Assembly (NCBI GenBank): GCA_021442155.1
Contig: CM038221.1
Location: 146,807,601 to 146,871,600, forward strand
Length of the DNA: 64,000 nucleotides
Origin: Cymbidium sinense
Lineage: Eukaryota > Streptophyta > Magnoliopsida > Asparagales > Orchidaceae
Reading direction: 5' to 3'
Both the position numbers and the translations under genes were made by a program. Under the pieces are notes generated by a model. That model saw only the letters and a list, made by a program, of their open reading frames with translations. It had not been told where the DNA came from and ran no database searches. This document shows, piece by piece, positions 63,160 through 64,000 of this stretch (its first letter is position 1; each line of letters starts with the position of its first letter).

Positions 63160-64000
63160 AGGAGATGAATAAATGCATCACTTGGTTTCTCCTAGGGTGC
63201 CATCCTATAGAACTCTGCCACCACCAGCCTACATAAGGGTCAGAGATTGTGAATTAAGCCTTATTCTTCTTCGCCTTCCTCTCTCTTCCCCTTTCACTCT
63301 TTTACTCAATCTCTCTTTTCATGATCTGCAACTGAGGTGCCTTCATCTTTTCCAAAATCAGCGATTTTTTTTCTGCTCCTTCAAATCATGCGAAGATGAT
63401 AACATTCAAACCGAAGGAGACTACGCTCTTTGACACCAGCATTCAACTGAATGCTTTATTGACATTATCCACAAACTAACAGCAGATGGATAGCTTCCTA
63501 GAGCAAGAATCCACTATCAGCTGAGATGAACATCCATTTGCCGAGTGTTGTGGAATGGAATAATGTATCAAATATAATGACAAGAAGCAAACAATAAAAA
63601 GTTAAGATGATTTTTCTGAAAATCTCATATAACTCTAAAGAAAGACCACAGTTTATAAACACAGCTTTCTAAAAATAATTCAACTAACTCATATCTTTTC
63701 AATTTCTTCTCAGGAGAAGAAGCTATTAACTACTAAATGAAAAGGAGTTAAAACCAACAATTTAGATAAATGTGAAACTAAAAGAAACTAGATCTAGTCA
63801 ACACAAATAATACTACTACGTACTTTTACTTAATATTTAGAATATGACAGTAAGCGTCACTGATTTGCAACAAATAAAACCCTAATTTACTGAGCAGATG
63901 TTTCTGTCTAGTTTACTTAACCTATGGGCTATCGCTACCCTTCTTATACAATTGTCCCATCATCCCAATGCAACTCACTCTCCTTAATTCTCAGTGTTGG
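63159..64000. other. Unassigned stretch at window end
   Basis: Less AT-rich, with a pyrimidine-rich, leader-like part (63,260-63,340). No frame carries a recognisable domain. It could be the untranslated edge of a gene or an element extending beyond the window. Confidence 0.35.

Overview
The window is nuclear DNA of a flowering plant: AT-rich, dense in retrotransposons and (AT)n microsatellites, with a eukaryotic tRNA gene, an auxin-response (SAUR) gene and plant-specific transposon families. The species cannot be told from the sequence. There are no operons, phage, plasmid or CRISPR features. Only two loci look like ordinary host genes: a tRNA-Pro(CGG) at 59,350-59,421, and a small SAUR gene on the minus strand at 51,372-51,753 that has a TATA box but carries a one-base frameshift.

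Bases 1,606-34,470 read best as one very large, dead TAT/Ogre-type Ty3/Gypsy retrotransposon. Its parts are a 5' LTR (1,606-11,491, split by a DNA transposon), a tRNA-Arg-type primer binding site, an upstream ORF, gag, a foreign block of about 7.4 kb that looks like an antisense LTR of a related family, then protease, reverse transcriptase, RNase H, a second RNase H, integrase, a repeat-rich 3' tail, a polypurine tract and a 3' LTR (30,356-34,470). The transposon splitting the 5' LTR (3,006-8,580) is Mutator-like: it has ~58-bp terminal inverted repeats, a 9-bp target duplication (8/9) and a decayed plant mobile domain (PMD) gene.

Bases 35,153-41,252 are a complete but defective Ty3/Gypsy element of chromovirus type, bounded by LTRs and an exact 5-bp target duplication (AATAT). 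Bases 44,463-48,984 hold a diverged LTR of the big TAT family, apparently inserted into a Copia-like LTR, and inside it lies a spliced, frameshifted fragment of a novel plant SNARE (NPSN) gene. Bases 52,555-56,027 hold a third TAT copy (LTR plus start of the internal region) on the minus strand.

The rest is AT-rich intergenic sequence with small elements: a SINE with matching target duplications (43,474-43,658), a foldback element (50,270-50,546), two related GGGTGTCAA-ended MITE-like elements (41,619 and 60,297), a third MITE-like element with a tRNA-like insert (62,515-63,063), and two LTR-like pieces with TATA boxes (57,133-58,050 and 61,486-62,180). All element coding regions are broken by many stops and frameshifts, so I list them as pseudogenes. 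Nothing here is clearly a new biological system. The most interesting points are the nesting history, the SNARE fragment inside an LTR, and a microsatellite that expanded separately at the same site in different LTR copies.
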